64,000 nt of DNA from Leptospiraceae bacterium (GTDB lineage: Bacteria; Spirochaetota; Leptospiria; Leptospirales; Leptospiraceae). Numbering within the stretch: position 1 is the first letter of the stretch; each line of letters opens with the position of its first letter. The notes below the pieces were generated by a model. The model saw only the letters and a program-made list of their open reading frames with translations. It was not told the origin of the DNA and ran no database searches. Positions 16,106 to 24,952 of this stretch are shown piece after piece. The translations under genes were made by a program, and so were the position numbers. Where the stretch lies: assembly GCA_024233835.1 (NCBI GenBank), contig JACKPC010000007.1:1-64000 (forward strand), given 5' to 3'.

Positions 16106-18841
16106 ATGAGAACTTTTGCTTCATTTACTCTCTTGTTTATTATGTTATTGATAAATTCAATATATGCCGAGGGGCAAGTTCGCTTGAAAACGATTCTTCT
16201 TCCTCCATTTGCAGCTTATAAGTCGAGCAGAGAAGCTGAACTTGAAATCAAAATACAAAAATTTTTAAAACAGGAACTGGAAAAAGAAGGCTATACAGTT
16301 ACAAGCACCGATTCCCCAGGCTTCTCTCAGAATCTAAGAAAAGCTAAAGAAGAGCAGTTCGAATTACTCATTGAAGGTTATTACCAGAGAAGTCCTGATT
16401 CTTCTAATGTATCTATCTTTTCCCAGATTTACCTGGTTAAAGATGGATTCATTATCGACGCCTGTAATATTCTGGACTATATGATTCTTACCGAAGGAGT
16501 AAAACTGGATAAAGAAGAAATCAAGGAAGAGGATAAACTTAGGATTCAGAAATATACAAAAAAACTCATACAACAACTCAAAGCAAATCCTTCCCGAAAA
16601 GAAAACCGTGGAAATCTTGAAGAGAATCTTCTCAGTACCAGGCTTATAGAAGAATATAAGCTCCCTCTAAATAATCAACAACAGTCTATTGAAAAAGAAA
16701 GAGATGCTGTTTTTGATTTAATCCAATCCCAGGTAACCGTATCAGCTACAAAAATTTCAAAACGAACTAATGAAGCACCGAATTTGGTTTCTGTTTTTCG
16801 TCCGGAAGAAATCGAAGAATATGGAAAGTTGAGCCTGAATGAAATTCTGTACCAGTTACCGGGTTTTGCTCCTTCCATGGACTATGATAGGAGAACGGTA
16901 AGTTCGAGAGGGATGTTTGAAGGTTGGAATAATAACCATCTACTGCTCTTGATGGATGGAGTGCAATTTAATGATTCCTTATATGGCTCTGCTTATACCT
17001 GGGAAATAACTCCCATGAATTTCATTAAATCTCTGGAAGTTATCCGAGGTCCCGGTTCTGCCCTGTATGGTTCGAATGCGACTAATGGTGTCGTTTCTAT
17101 CAATACGTATACAGGGGAAGACTTAAAAGGAGAAGTTAAATTTCGACTTCGCGGAGGAGATTATGGCACCCGAATAAATGAACTTCTTACCGGGAACAGC
17201 ACTCAATATGTTTCGTACGTAGCCAGCTTTTCTCAGTATAAAACAGAGGGAAATAATTATAAAAGTGAAGATGGATCTTACAGGTTGGATGATTTTGGAT
17301 ACTATAAGAAATTCGATGTAAAAGATAAGCGCTCTAATTCTTATGCTTTTCTCCGATTAGATGGAAACAATTCTTTTGAAAATTTTGGCTTTCAGTATCA
17401 CCGGCAGGACTGGAGTTTTGAGACCGGTCATGGCTGGCTCTGGAGAATTCCCGACCTCAAAGAAAATATGCATGAAAGCATGGAGACATTTTCTCTCAGT
17501 TATAAGGACAAGCAGAAAAAGAAGCTAAACCAGGAATACATTGTTCGTCTACAAAATAGGACTATCGATTGGTTTATGCGTTACGGGGAAAATAATGCTT
17601 ACGAGGAATACTATCCTTCCGGAATCTGGGAAAATCTGGAAACAGGTGCTTATGAGGTTCTTACCCGTGCCCAATGGACTTATCTTTTAGAAAACGGAGG
17701 AAGTTTCCTTTTAGGATTGGAGGGAAGTTTTTTTCGTTACTCCGGAGATAAAAATCACTACAGCAACATTGCTCTTGCTGATGCGGCGAATGGTTGGCCA
17801 CCTTATGATAATGGAGAAATAAGGAAACAGGGCCCCTGGTTAGAATGGATAAAGGATCAGGGAATACCGAAAGGAGCCATATTTGCCCAGTTAGTGTCCG
17901 GAAAATTGTTCCATGAATTCGTAGAAATAACCCTGGGAATTCGTTATGACCATAAAGTAGCGAAGTTCAAAGGAATAGATGAACCTTATGCTGAATTTTT
18001 AAGTTTTCCGTATAAACCGGAAGAGAAAAGAGTTTTTAGTAAAACAAGTCCCCGTCTGGGCCTTGTCTTTTTCCCCATGAAAAATTTGACTATCAAAGCT
18101 ATGGGAGGTTCTGCCTTTCGTGAACCATCGATTACGGAACTTTTTGGTGCGAATACCTTTACTCTGGCATCTAACCCAAGACAGCTAAAAGCGGAGGTAA
18201 TCCACACAAGAGAACTGGGACTTGACTGGTTTGTGCAAAAGAACACCAACTTTCGACTGAACTTCTTTGATACCCGTTTTGAAAACCAGATAGCTTATAG
18301 TATAGCAAATAATAACCTGAGTTCAAATATTTATACACTTCATACACAGGGAGTAGAATCTGAAGTGCTATTACATTTCAAAGAGTTGTCCGGATATATT
18401 AACTATTCCTACAATAAGAGAATCGGAGAATTGATCCAGGATAATACTGTTTCCAAGAGTGATAATTCGGTTACATGGTCTCCGGTATACACGGGTAATG
18501 CAGGGGTGCTCTGGAAAATTTTAAATTTCCATACCGGCTTTAGTCTTCATTACCAGGGAAAAGTCTATAGAAGGAATAGTGATCTCGGACAAATAGAACC
18601 CTTAACAGGAATTCTTCTCAATGATCCCAATATGTATCCGGTATACAGGCCCAGAACCGTCCCCTCCTGGATAGATGCCAGCCTGCGGTTTTCCTATGAT
18701 ATTACGAAAAACTTGCAGGCAGGAATATATTTTTCTAATCTATTTAATACCAGCCAGAAGCTAATAAAGAATAATAATTATCCCTTCGATTACCTGAGAG
18801 AAGGCAGGCGCTTTCTCATTGAGCTTAAAGGGAGCTTCTAA
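16106..18841 (+). CDS. TonB-dependent outer-membrane receptor with N-terminal extra domain
   Basis: 911 residues from the ATG at 16106, chosen because AAGGAG precedes it by six bases and the protein then opens with a clean signal peptide (MRTFASFTLLFIMLLINSIYA). An upstream frame extension lacks these. After the signal about 140 residues look like a small alpha/beta domain with ILLPPFAAYK, reminiscent of CsgG/TolB-N-type domains; this likeness is weak. The plug follows (SATKISKR, LLLLMDGVQF, EVIRGPGSALYGSNATNGVV), then a beta-barrel of about 600 residues ending in Phe, as barrel proteins do. It takes up a ligand using TonB energy; substrate unknown, perhaps an iron chelate. Its stop overlaps the stop of the convergent gene. 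Confidence 0.92.
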   Translation: MRTFASFTLLFIMLLINSIYAEGQVRLKTILLPPFAAYKSSREAELEIKIQKFLKQELEKEGYTVTSTDSPGFSQNLRKAKEEQFELLIEGYYQRSPDSSNVSIFSQIYLVKDGFIIDACNILDYMILTEGVKLDKEEIKEEDKLRIQKYTKKLIQQLKANPSRKENRGNLEENLLSTRLIEEYKLPLNNQQQSIEKERDAVFDLIQSQVTVSATKISKRTNEAPNLVSVFRPEEIEEYGKLSLNEILYQLPGFAPSMDYDRRTVSSRGMFEGWNNNHLLLLMDGVQFNDSLYGSAYTWEITPMNFIKSLEVIRGPGSALYGSNATNGVVSINTYTGEDLKGEVKFRLRGGDYGTRINELLTGNSTQYVSYVASFSQYKTEGNNYKSEDGSYRLDDFGYYKKFDVKDKRSNSYAFLRLDGNNSFENFGFQYHRQDWSFETGHGWLWRIPDLKENMHESMETFSLSYKDKQKKKLNQEYIVRLQNRTIDWFMRYGENNAYEEYYPSGIWENLETGAYEVLTRAQWTYLLENGGSFLLGLEGSFFRYSGDKNHYSNIALADAANGWPPYDNGEIRKQGPWLEWIKDQGIPKGAIFAQLVSGKLFHEFVEITLGIRYDHKVAKFKGIDEPYAEFLSFPYKPEEKRVFSKTSPRLGLVFFPMKNLTIKAMGGSAFREPSITELFGANTFTLASNPRQLKAEVIHTRELGLDWFVQKNTNFRLNFFDTRFENQIAYSIANNNLSSNIYTLHTQGVESEVLLHFKELSGYINYSYNKRIGELIQDNTVSKSDNSVTWSPVYTGNAGVLWKILNFHTGFSLHYQGKVYRRNSDLGQIEPLTGILLNDPNMYPVYRPRTVPSWIDASLRFSYDITKNLQAGIYFSNLFNTSQKLIKNNNYPFDYLREGRRFLIELKGSF

Positions 18842-19965
18842 TTATGCTCCCAGGTTATATTTTTATTCAGGTAGTAATTACTGGCAGTAGCGACTACAAT
18901 TCCAACAAAATTGTAAAAGTAGCTGAGCCAGTTTTCTGCAGGATTCATAAAGGTAATATTATGTATTTGTAATAGAAAGTTCCATACCGAAAGCTGAATA
19001 AGTAGACCCAAAACGGAAATTAAGGAAAATGTAATAAATCCTTTAATTTGTTGCAGGACACCTGAGATCCTGAATTGCTTGAATGTCCAGATATTGTTCA
19101 GGATATAATTGCTAAACAAACTGGCAATAAAACCGCTTAAAACCGGAATGCTTAAGGGACTCTGATTCTGTTCGTCAGCGAAAACGAATGCAGAGGTTTT
19201 GCGAATAGAAAAATTAATGGCAAGACCGATAAGACCTACAAAAGCATAAACAAGAAAGGTTAAAGAAATATACTTTCCAAAGCGTATATCGTATAGAGCA
19301 GCCAGATAATTCTGAATAACAGAAGACGACATCTTCGTTGTTCCGTATTGCCTGGTTCTAAATACATAACCTACTTCTTTCGCTTTTACCTGTTTCTTTC
19401 GACCGATAAATTCCAGAAGAATTTTAAAACCTCGGGGGTTTATAGAAGAGACCAGTTCATCAAAAAGTTCTTTTCTTACGATAAAAAAACCGGACATGGG
19501 ATCTTTAACCGGGATAGGAAGAAAAATTTTGGCAACTAAAGTGGCACCCTTACTCATCATTTTTCGAATAAAGCCCCACTCTCCGTATCCTCCATCTTCA
19601 ACTTTCCGACTTCCGATCACAACTTCATATTCTTCCATTTCCTTTAACATCCTCGGAAGAATAGATTCATCATGTTGCATGTCTGCGTCTATTACACCCA
19701 GATATTTTCCGCGAGCTACAGACATTCCATCGATTACAGCAGAGCTTAAGCCCTTCTTTCCGACCCGACGAATCACTCGAACCGAAATGTCATCTTCAAA
19801 TTTGTCCCGTGCAATTTTCCAGGTAAGATCCGGAGAATCGTCATCTACGACGATAATTTCATAGGAAATGGAGTTTTGAATGAAAAGTTCCTTTAATTTT
19901 GGTATCAGGATACAGATATTATCTTTTTCGTTAAAGGTAGGTATAATCAGGGAAAAATCAGCCAT
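18838..19965 (-). CDS. Glycosyltransferase family 2 fused to a GtrA-like membrane domain
   Basis: 375 residues. Residues 1-225 are a GT-A glycosyltransferase of the dolichol-phosphate mannosyltransferase type: IIPTFNEKDNI, VVDDDSPD, GVIDADMQHDE (metal-binding DxD region) and GSRKVEDGGYG. Residues about 235-375 hold four hydrophobic helices with the GtrA pattern, including VGLIGLAINFSIRK and ASNYYLNKNITW. Such fusions load a sugar onto a polyprenyl phosphate and help move it across the inner membrane. It is the last of five close minus-strand genes starting with parA; only 2 bp separate it from the lipoprotein gene before it. Confidence 0.9.
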   Translation of the reverse strand: MADFSLIIPTFNEKDNICILIPKLKELFIQNSISYEIIVVDDDSPDLTWKIARDKFEDDISVRVIRRVGKKGLSSAVIDGMSVARGKYLGVIDADMQHDESILPRMLKEMEEYEVVIGSRKVEDGGYGEWGFIRKMMSKGATLVAKIFLPIPVKDPMSGFFIVRKELFDELVSSINPRGFKILLEFIGRKKQVKAKEVGYVFRTRQYGTTKMSSSVIQNYLAALYDIRFGKYISLTFLVYAFVGLIGLAINFSIRKTSAFVFADEQNQSPLSIPVLSGFIASLFSNYILNNIWTFKQFRISGVLQQIKGFITFSLISVLGLLIQLSVWNFLLQIHNITFMNPAENWLSYFYNFVGIVVATASNYYLNKNITWEHN

Positions 19966-19967
19966 AC

Positions 19968-20696
19968 TTAATTTGGTACCACATTTTGAGCGTTACATTT
20001 TAATTTTCCAATAATAGAAACCGATACATCTCCTGAAGTAGTTCCGCTGGAGATACATTTAACTGCATCACTGGTATAACATTTATTTGTAGAAACTGTA
20101 CTCGTGCAATAAATTCCATCTACCGTATAACATTCCACAGGAGTAGTAGTAGAACTCGCTGTACTGGAATAAGATCCGGTAAGATTTAACTCAAGGTCAA
20201 AATAAGAAAGAGTCTGGAGACCGGTATTGGAAGAATCAATATAACCAACTCCCTGGCTATTCCATTTTACAGTTCCCTGTTTTCCAATAATGGTTCTTTG
20301 AAATAAGTCACTGGAAAAAATAAAACCCTGCTGGGAATCAATAGAACCCTGAAACTGGTTGAGATCATAAATAAACTTTAAAGTTAGAACTTCTTTCGTT
20401 TGCTTCATAATTAATTGGCTATAAATTGTATAGCGGCTAACGTCACCACTACTGCTACTTGTTGTGGTAGTGGTCGTTGTTGTACCGGTGGACAGGGCTG
20501 TTGTAGGAGTTGCTGTTCCACAATTCGGAGTCAGATCGGAATCGATTTCTCGGGTACTTAAGTAGATAACTGCATCATCCGGACTCAGGATATTCAGAAG
20601 TTCCGGTACCTGAAGTTCAATTTTGTTACTGTCACTGGAGGAACAGGAGATAAAAGAAAAAAGAATAAGTAAAACTAAATATAGCAGTTGTTTCAT
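19968..20696 (-). CDS. Predicted lipoprotein, Thr/Ser-rich
   Basis: 242 residues. The N-terminus is a lipoprotein signal (MKQLLYLVLLILFSFISC) with Cys18 followed by SSSDS. A Thr/Ser-rich linker at about residues 65-85, with a run of eight threonines, divides it into two parts, and the C-terminal half has four paired cysteines that may form disulfides. I do not recognise a family. AGAGGA precedes the ATG. It is the fourth gene of the parA operon and probably resides in the inner or outer membrane facing the periplasm. Confidence 0.75.
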   Translation of the reverse strand: MKQLLYLVLLILFSFISCSSSDSNKIELQVPELLNILSPDDAVIYLSTREIDSDLTPNCGTATPTTALSTGTTTTTTTTSSSSGDVSRYTIYSQLIMKQTKEVLTLKFIYDLNQFQGSIDSQQGFIFSSDLFQRTIIGKQGTVKWNSQGVGYIDSSNTGLQTLSYFDLELNLTGSYSSTASSTTTPVECYTVDGIYCTSTVSTNKCYTSDAVKCISSGTTSGDVSVSIIGKLKCNAQNVVPN

Positions 20697-20712
20697 ACAT
20701 TTCCTCTTTGCA

Positions 20713-20997
20713 TCAAATATGCATAGGATGCTCTTCGATTCGTTTCATGGCAAAAAGAATTGCATCTTTGATTTCTCCCCGGCTGAGTTTTACGGGTGGT
20801 TCTTCATCTCCTATAACATAGATAGGAGGTAATTGGTTTATAGCACAGGCATATACATCCTGAAGGCTTAGTTGCTCCCAACCCCATTCCGGATGCTCCA
20901 TGATAACAATCTTAAGCTCTTCTTTTAGGTCTTTTTCAACGGAATTACGAATTTCCCGTGTCCAGCTTTTAAGTTTAATTGTATTTTTTTCACTCAT
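20713..20997 (-). CDS. ComFB-like small protein, possible cyclic-nucleotide receptor
   Basis: 94 residues. The segment LQDVYACAINQLPPIYV matches the hallmark of the late-competence ComFB family (a DVxALALNxLPPxYV pattern), and the tail ILFAMKRIEEHP fits its last helix. ComFB-domain proteins have been described as c-di-GMP receptors in cyanobacteria; whether this one binds a nucleotide is inference. The window encodes two c-di-GMP enzymes and an adenylate cyclase, so ligands would be present. It is the third gene of the parA operon, 11 bp after its neighbour. AGGG precedes the ATG. Confidence 0.65.
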   Translation of the reverse strand: MSEKNTIKLKSWTREIRNSVEKDLKEELKIVIMEHPEWGWEQLSLQDVYACAINQLPPIYVIGDEEPPVKLSRGEIKDAILFAMKRIEEHPMHI

Positions 20998-21008
20998 GAT
21001 ATAATCCC

Positions 21009-21554
21009 TTATTCATTAGACAGTATTCCCAGTGAACGTACGTTTTTCAATTCTTCATACCAGATTTTTTGACCTGTTTTAGAATTTGTAAGCCCGAGTT
21101 TAGCCGCAGAAGGACCTGTTTTTGGACTGAGATTGGCAAGAAGGCCGAGTAACTTTCGGTCTTTTTCGCTTAATTCAGAAATCAACTTCAAGGCTTTTGC
21201 TTCTGTTAATCGGTCGATTCGGTTTAAAAGCGTTATATATTCTTTTTTTAATTTATCAATTTTTGAATATTCCTTTTCTAAGGCTTCAAAATATCTTCTC
21301 CAGTCTGATTCCGAATCAGAAGACAGAGGTTTTTTTAGTTTTAGAGTGGAAAGAAAATGCTTATAAAAGCTAATATTTTCAATGGATACTGAATTTTGTA
21401 ATTCTTCAACCCTGCTAATCATATCTAACTTTTTCAGATTTTCCATTGCAGTTTCTAAACTTAGTCCCAGTTTATGTATGTCCTGACTTCCTAATTTTTC
21501 AATTGGAAGGCCTGCCAGTTCCTGTAAAAGTTTTTTTACCCGGTTCGCATTCAT
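21009..21554 (-). CDS. Protein of unknown function coupled to ParA, possible winged-helix C-terminus
   Basis: 181 residues when started at the ATG at 21554, whose ATGA overlaps the parA stop codon and which is preceded by GGAGGGAAGGG. The longer frame from 21569 is less likely. The middle is charged and helical, perhaps coiled coil. The last 50 residues (SEKDRKLLGLLANL, then AAKLGLTNSKTGQKI) follow the order of a winged helix. I recognise no family. The overlap means tight translational coupling to ParA, so a ParB-like or adaptor partner is a natural guess but is not shown by sequence. Confidence 0.7.
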   Translation of the reverse strand: MNANRVKKLLQELAGLPIEKLGSQDIHKLGLSLETAMENLKKLDMISRVEELQNSVSIENISFYKHFLSTLKLKKPLSSDSESDWRRYFEALEKEYSKIDKLKKEYITLLNRIDRLTEAKALKLISELSEKDRKLLGLLANLSPKTGPSAAKLGLTNSKTGQKIWYEELKNVRSLGILSNE

Positions 21555-22549
21555 TTCCCTTCCCTCCATTGAATTATTTGTTTGAGCATCAGATTCAACT
21601 GGGCCCTTGATGCTTCTGTGGATGGATAATCGACGATAGGACGAAGCGAGTCAATAGCCTTTGTTACACTGGAGGAACGTTGTAAACCTTCCCAGACTTC
21701 GGCTTTTTCCAGGATATTCTGATATTTTTCAATTTTCTTCCAGGAAGCCAGACTTCTTTTTAAGATTCGAATGTGTCTCGCAAAGACAGCCTCTTTTTCC
21801 GTCCAAAGAGTGGGAACAATGGCACGGATACTTTTTGCCTTTCGTCTGTATTTTTTAGAGATGGAAAAGAGTTGCATGACGAGCCAATTAATGCCATTGG
21901 TTGAGAGCCAGTCGGGTATGACCGGGATGACGATGTGATCGGCAAAATACAGAGCATTTTCTGACATGGTATAAAGGTTCGGAGGGCAATCTATCAGGAT
22001 GAAGTCGTATTTTTGACGGATATAGCGGGAGATTTTATCTAAAATTTCAAAATAATAGTAGGAACCACCCAGAGCCGGAATTTTAACCGTTCCATCTTTG
22101 GAGAATTTCATTTGTTTTTCTATATTTACAAGCCCGTAATGGGAGGGAATGACGTGTAAGTTTGGCCAGTAGGCCAGAGCTTCTTCGTATTTTGCCTTTC
22201 CATCGCTAAAAATTTTTTTCTGGGTAGCAAATATCGGGGTTTTGGGAGCGTCTTCGTCAAAAGAACCTATGATATCGTCCGGTCCGAGACCATTTTTACT
22301 ACCTTTAAAAAGCCTCAGGAATACACCATAGAGACTATTATCGGGAGAGGGATAAATGGTTTTTCTCCAGTATTCACCGAGGGTGTAAACGGAAGCATTG
22401 GATTGGGGGTCTGCGTCGATAAGTAAAACCTTGTAGGGCTCACCATCTTCGCGGGTTTCGTTGGCAAGGCCTGCGGCAAGGTTGACAGTTAAGGTTGTTT
22501 TTCCAACACCTCCCTTGAAATTCATCAGGCAAATGGTTGTAGCAGCCAT
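21551..22549 (-). CDS. ParA/MinD-type ATPase, orphan
   Basis: 332 residues. The deviant Walker A FKGGVGKTT begins at about residue 10, with VLLIDADPQSNAS (Walker A') and DFILIDCPPNL (Walker B). These ATPases dimerise on nucleoid or membrane and position DNA or protein complexes. It is longer than chromosomal ParA/Soj (about 250-260 residues); extra sequence lies between residues 70 and 150. No parB or parS-like site is visible. Instead it heads a five-gene operon with an unknown coupled protein, a ComFB-like protein, a lipoprotein and a polyprenol glycosyltransferase, suggesting positioning of a cellular structure rather than chromosome partition. Confidence 0.88.
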   Translation of the reverse strand: MAATTICLMNFKGGVGKTTLTVNLAAGLANETREDGEPYKVLLIDADPQSNASVYTLGEYWRKTIYPSPDNSLYGVFLRLFKGSKNGLGPDDIIGSFDEDAPKTPIFATQKKIFSDGKAKYEEALAYWPNLHVIPSHYGLVNIEKQMKFSKDGTVKIPALGGSYYYFEILDKISRYIRQKYDFILIDCPPNLYTMSENALYFADHIVIPVIPDWLSTNGINWLVMQLFSISKKYRRKAKSIRAIVPTLWTEKEAVFARHIRILKRSLASWKKIEKYQNILEKAEVWEGLQRSSSVTKAIDSLRPIVDYPSTEASRAQLNLMLKQIIQWREGK

Positions 22550-22656
22550 AATGGTAATAAATTAAAATCTTTCCCTATTATGCCAAGTACAATTTCAAAG
22601 AAGGTATCTTCTTTCTAAGTGCCGATTTGCTGAAGGGAATCTAAAAAGCAATATCT

Positions 22657-22692
22657 AACATCGTTAAATGATTGACTCTATTTAACGATGTT
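22657..22692. promoter_or_regulatory. Perfect 13-bp inverted repeat, likely operator
   Basis: AACATCGTTAAAT (22657-22669) and ATTTAACGATGTT (22680-22692) are exact inverted copies with a 10-base spacer. They overlap the -35 and spacer of the promoter of the desaturase pair. TetR-family regulators such as DesT and FabR bind palindromes over desaturase promoters, so a lipid-sensing repressor is likely; no regulator gene lies next to it. Confidence 0.7.
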
Positions 22693-22700
22693 TATTTAAT
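22672..22700 (+). promoter_or_regulatory. Promoter of the desaturase operon
   Basis: TTGACT (22672-22677), 17 bases, TTTAAT (22695-22700): each box matches the sigma-70 consensus in five of six positions. AAGGAG follows closely before the ATG at 22721, leaving a leader of only about 15 bases. Confidence 0.7.
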
Positions 22701-22720
22701 GGTCAAAACAAGGAGTCTCT

Positions 22721-23797
22721 ATGATTACAACTCTAGAAGATGTGAAAATTGAAGAAAAAAAAGAGCCCAAACTGAACGATGTTAAACAAGAGCTTTCGGA
22801 GGATGTTTTTCGGCCTTCTCGTTTAAGGGCTTCTTTATATTTGCTTTCCGGCTTATTACAGACTGTAATATCGGTTTATTTTTTGTATTACGTTCAGGTA
22901 AATGCCCTGTATTACTTCTATCTTCCTGCCTATTTTCTTGCCGGAACGACTGTAACTTCCTTATTTATTCTGGGTCATGACTGTGCACATGAATCTTTTT
23001 TTGGAAATAAGAGATGGAATAGTTTTTGGGGACACATTCTTTTTATTCCTTCTTTTTACCCATATTATGCCTGGAAATATTCTCATAATGCTCATCATCA
23101 GCATACAAATTCTCTCAGGGCCCCGGCCAACTCTATATACTATGATAACACCTGGATTCCTTTGACGATTAAACAATACAGGATCCTGAAAAAACGTTAT
23201 CCGAAACGGGCTTTTCTTTACAGGCTGACAAGAACCTTGCTACCGCTTGGCTCTTTGTTGCATAATTATAATTATCACTATAATCCCTCTCTCTATAAAG
23301 AGTCACACAGGAAAAATGTATATTTTTCGTATGCAGTTCTTTTTACGTATCTCGGATTTTTGGGAACTGCCCTAATCTATTTTACAGGTTCTGTATATAG
23401 TTTATTTCATTATCTTCTGATTCCGGCAATTTTTTTTCAATTCTGGATGTCTCTTTATACCTTTTTACACCATACTTCAGAAAAAATGAAGTTTTACAAA
23501 GAAGAAAATTGGTCACAATATAAAGGCCAAATATTATCTACCAGGAATTCTCTCATGCCGGCCTGGTTATCTTCTCTACATTTTCATATTGATTACCATA
23601 TTCCCCATCATTTGAATATCAGGATTCCTTCCTATAAGCTGGTAGAAGCTCAAGAGCAACTTCGTGTATCTTCTTTCAAGGAAGATTTAAGCGAAGAAAA
23701 GTTTACCTGGAAGGAGTATTTTAACGCAATTCAAAAATGTCAGCTCTGGGATGACAAAAACGAAAAATATATAACTTTTAAAGAAGCAGGAGTTTAA
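22721..23797 (+). CDS. Membrane fatty-acid desaturase
   Basis: 358 residues. The three His boxes of membrane di-iron desaturases are visible: HDCAHE, HNAHHQH and HIDYHIPHH. Two pairs of hydrophobic segments fit the four-span topology with the metal centre on the cytoplasmic side. The enzyme inserts a double bond into acyl chains using O2 and reduced ferredoxin or similar; the box spacing is that of the acyl-lipid delta-12/omega-type subgroup, though regiospecificity cannot be read. AAGGAG lies six bases before the ATG. It forms an operon with the next desaturase, one base apart. Confidence 0.92.
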   Translation: MITTLEDVKIEEKKEPKLNDVKQELSEDVFRPSRLRASLYLLSGLLQTVISVYFLYYVQVNALYYFYLPAYFLAGTTVTSLFILGHDCAHESFFGNKRWNSFWGHILFIPSFYPYYAWKYSHNAHHQHTNSLRAPANSIYYDNTWIPLTIKQYRILKKRYPKRAFLYRLTRTLLPLGSLLHNYNYHYNPSLYKESHRKNVYFSYAVLFTYLGFLGTALIYFTGSVYSLFHYLLIPAIFFQFWMSLYTFLHHTSEKMKFYKEENWSQYKGQILSTRNSLMPAWLSSLHFHIDYHIPHHLNIRIPSYKLVEAQEQLRVSSFKEDLSEEKFTWKEYFNAIQKCQLWDDKNEKYITFKEAGV

Positions 23798-23798
23798 A

Positions 23799-24941
23799 AT
23801 GAAACTGGATAAAAAAGAAATCAAGAATCGTTACGCTGAAACCGTCAGCGAAGTAACAAATATTGCAAAAGATAGTTCTAAGAAAAGGGCAACTCTAAGT
23901 GATATTCGAAGCTATCTGAGCCCGGAAACTTTTGAGAATCCGAACTGGAAAGGTATCGGTTTATTCCTTATGAACCTTACTTTTTTTTCTATCGTAATGG
24001 TTTCTCTATATTACGCAAAAAGCTGGTATCTTATTGTTTTATTAGAAGTGCTGGCCGGGCTTACTATCAGTGGTTTATTTATTATCGGTCATGACGCCGC
24101 ACACGGAGCTTTGTTTAAGAGTGAGAAACTAAATCGCTTTATCGGGCAGCTTGCCTTTCTTCCGAGTTTACACGCCTATAGTCAATGGGCATACGGACAT
24201 AACCGAATTCATCACGGACATACTATTAAAAGAGAAGCCGATTTTGTATGGTCACCTGTTACAATTGAGGAATATAAGAAAATGAACCTGATCCAAAAAT
24301 TGCAACATAAACTTTATTGGTCTTTTCTGGGAGCCGGCCCTTATTATATGATTGAGGTCTGGTTAAAGGGAATGATGATCTATAATGCTCCTGTCAAAAA
24401 TAGTGTTAAGGATAGGATTCTTATCAGTGTTTTTGGTTTATCGACTGCGCTTTTTGCTTTTTATATCGGTGCCGGTTCCGGGCTTGATTTGCAGGCCGGG
24501 TTCTGGTCGTTTACTAAGCTCTGGTTACTTCCCTTTATTTCCTGGAACTACTATATCGGTCTTACTGTTTATGTTCATCACATTAATCCTGCTATTAGCT
24601 GGAAGAAACATGCAGACTGGACACCTTTTTACGGTCAGGTTCACGGTACTATAAATTATCATATTCCCTGGTTTTTTAATATAGTATTATTGAATATTTA
24701 TATTCACTTACCTCACCATGTTCACATGAAAATTCCTTGCTATAACCTAAAAAGAGCCTTAGAGGAAATGAAAAAAGGTTATAAGGATGTGATTGTAGAA
24801 AGAAACACTTTATTCCTGGATTATCTTACTTCTACAAGTTATTGTAAGTTAATCGATTCTGAAACAGGAGAATGGCATAGCTATAAATCGGCCAGGGAAT
24901 ACTCTACTTATAAATTGAGTATGGCCTGTCATGTAGAATAA
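23799..24941 (+). CDS. Second membrane fatty-acid desaturase
   Basis: 380 residues, a diverged paralogue of the gene before it. His boxes are HDAAHG, HNRIHHGH and HLPHHVH. It starts one base after the upstream stop codon, so the two are surely cotranscribed. Two desaturases in a row suggest successive desaturation of one chain or different positions on it, for example as cold adaptation. The shared operator predicts joint control by membrane-lipid state. Confidence 0.92.
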   Translation: MKLDKKEIKNRYAETVSEVTNIAKDSSKKRATLSDIRSYLSPETFENPNWKGIGLFLMNLTFFSIVMVSLYYAKSWYLIVLLEVLAGLTISGLFIIGHDAAHGALFKSEKLNRFIGQLAFLPSLHAYSQWAYGHNRIHHGHTIKREADFVWSPVTIEEYKKMNLIQKLQHKLYWSFLGAGPYYMIEVWLKGMMIYNAPVKNSVKDRILISVFGLSTALFAFYIGAGSGLDLQAGFWSFTKLWLLPFISWNYYIGLTVYVHHINPAISWKKHADWTPFYGQVHGTINYHIPWFFNIVLLNIYIHLPHHVHMKIPCYNLKRALEEMKKGYKDVIVERNTLFLDYLTSTSYCKLIDSETGEWHSYKSAREYSTYKLSMACHVE

Positions 24942-24952
24942 TAGAAAACCCC

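Noticed and set aside
21551..22549. Chromosome origin/partition locus
   Set aside because: ParA is present but no parB, parS-like repeats, dnaA or DnaA boxes are visible, and the operon partners point elsewhere.
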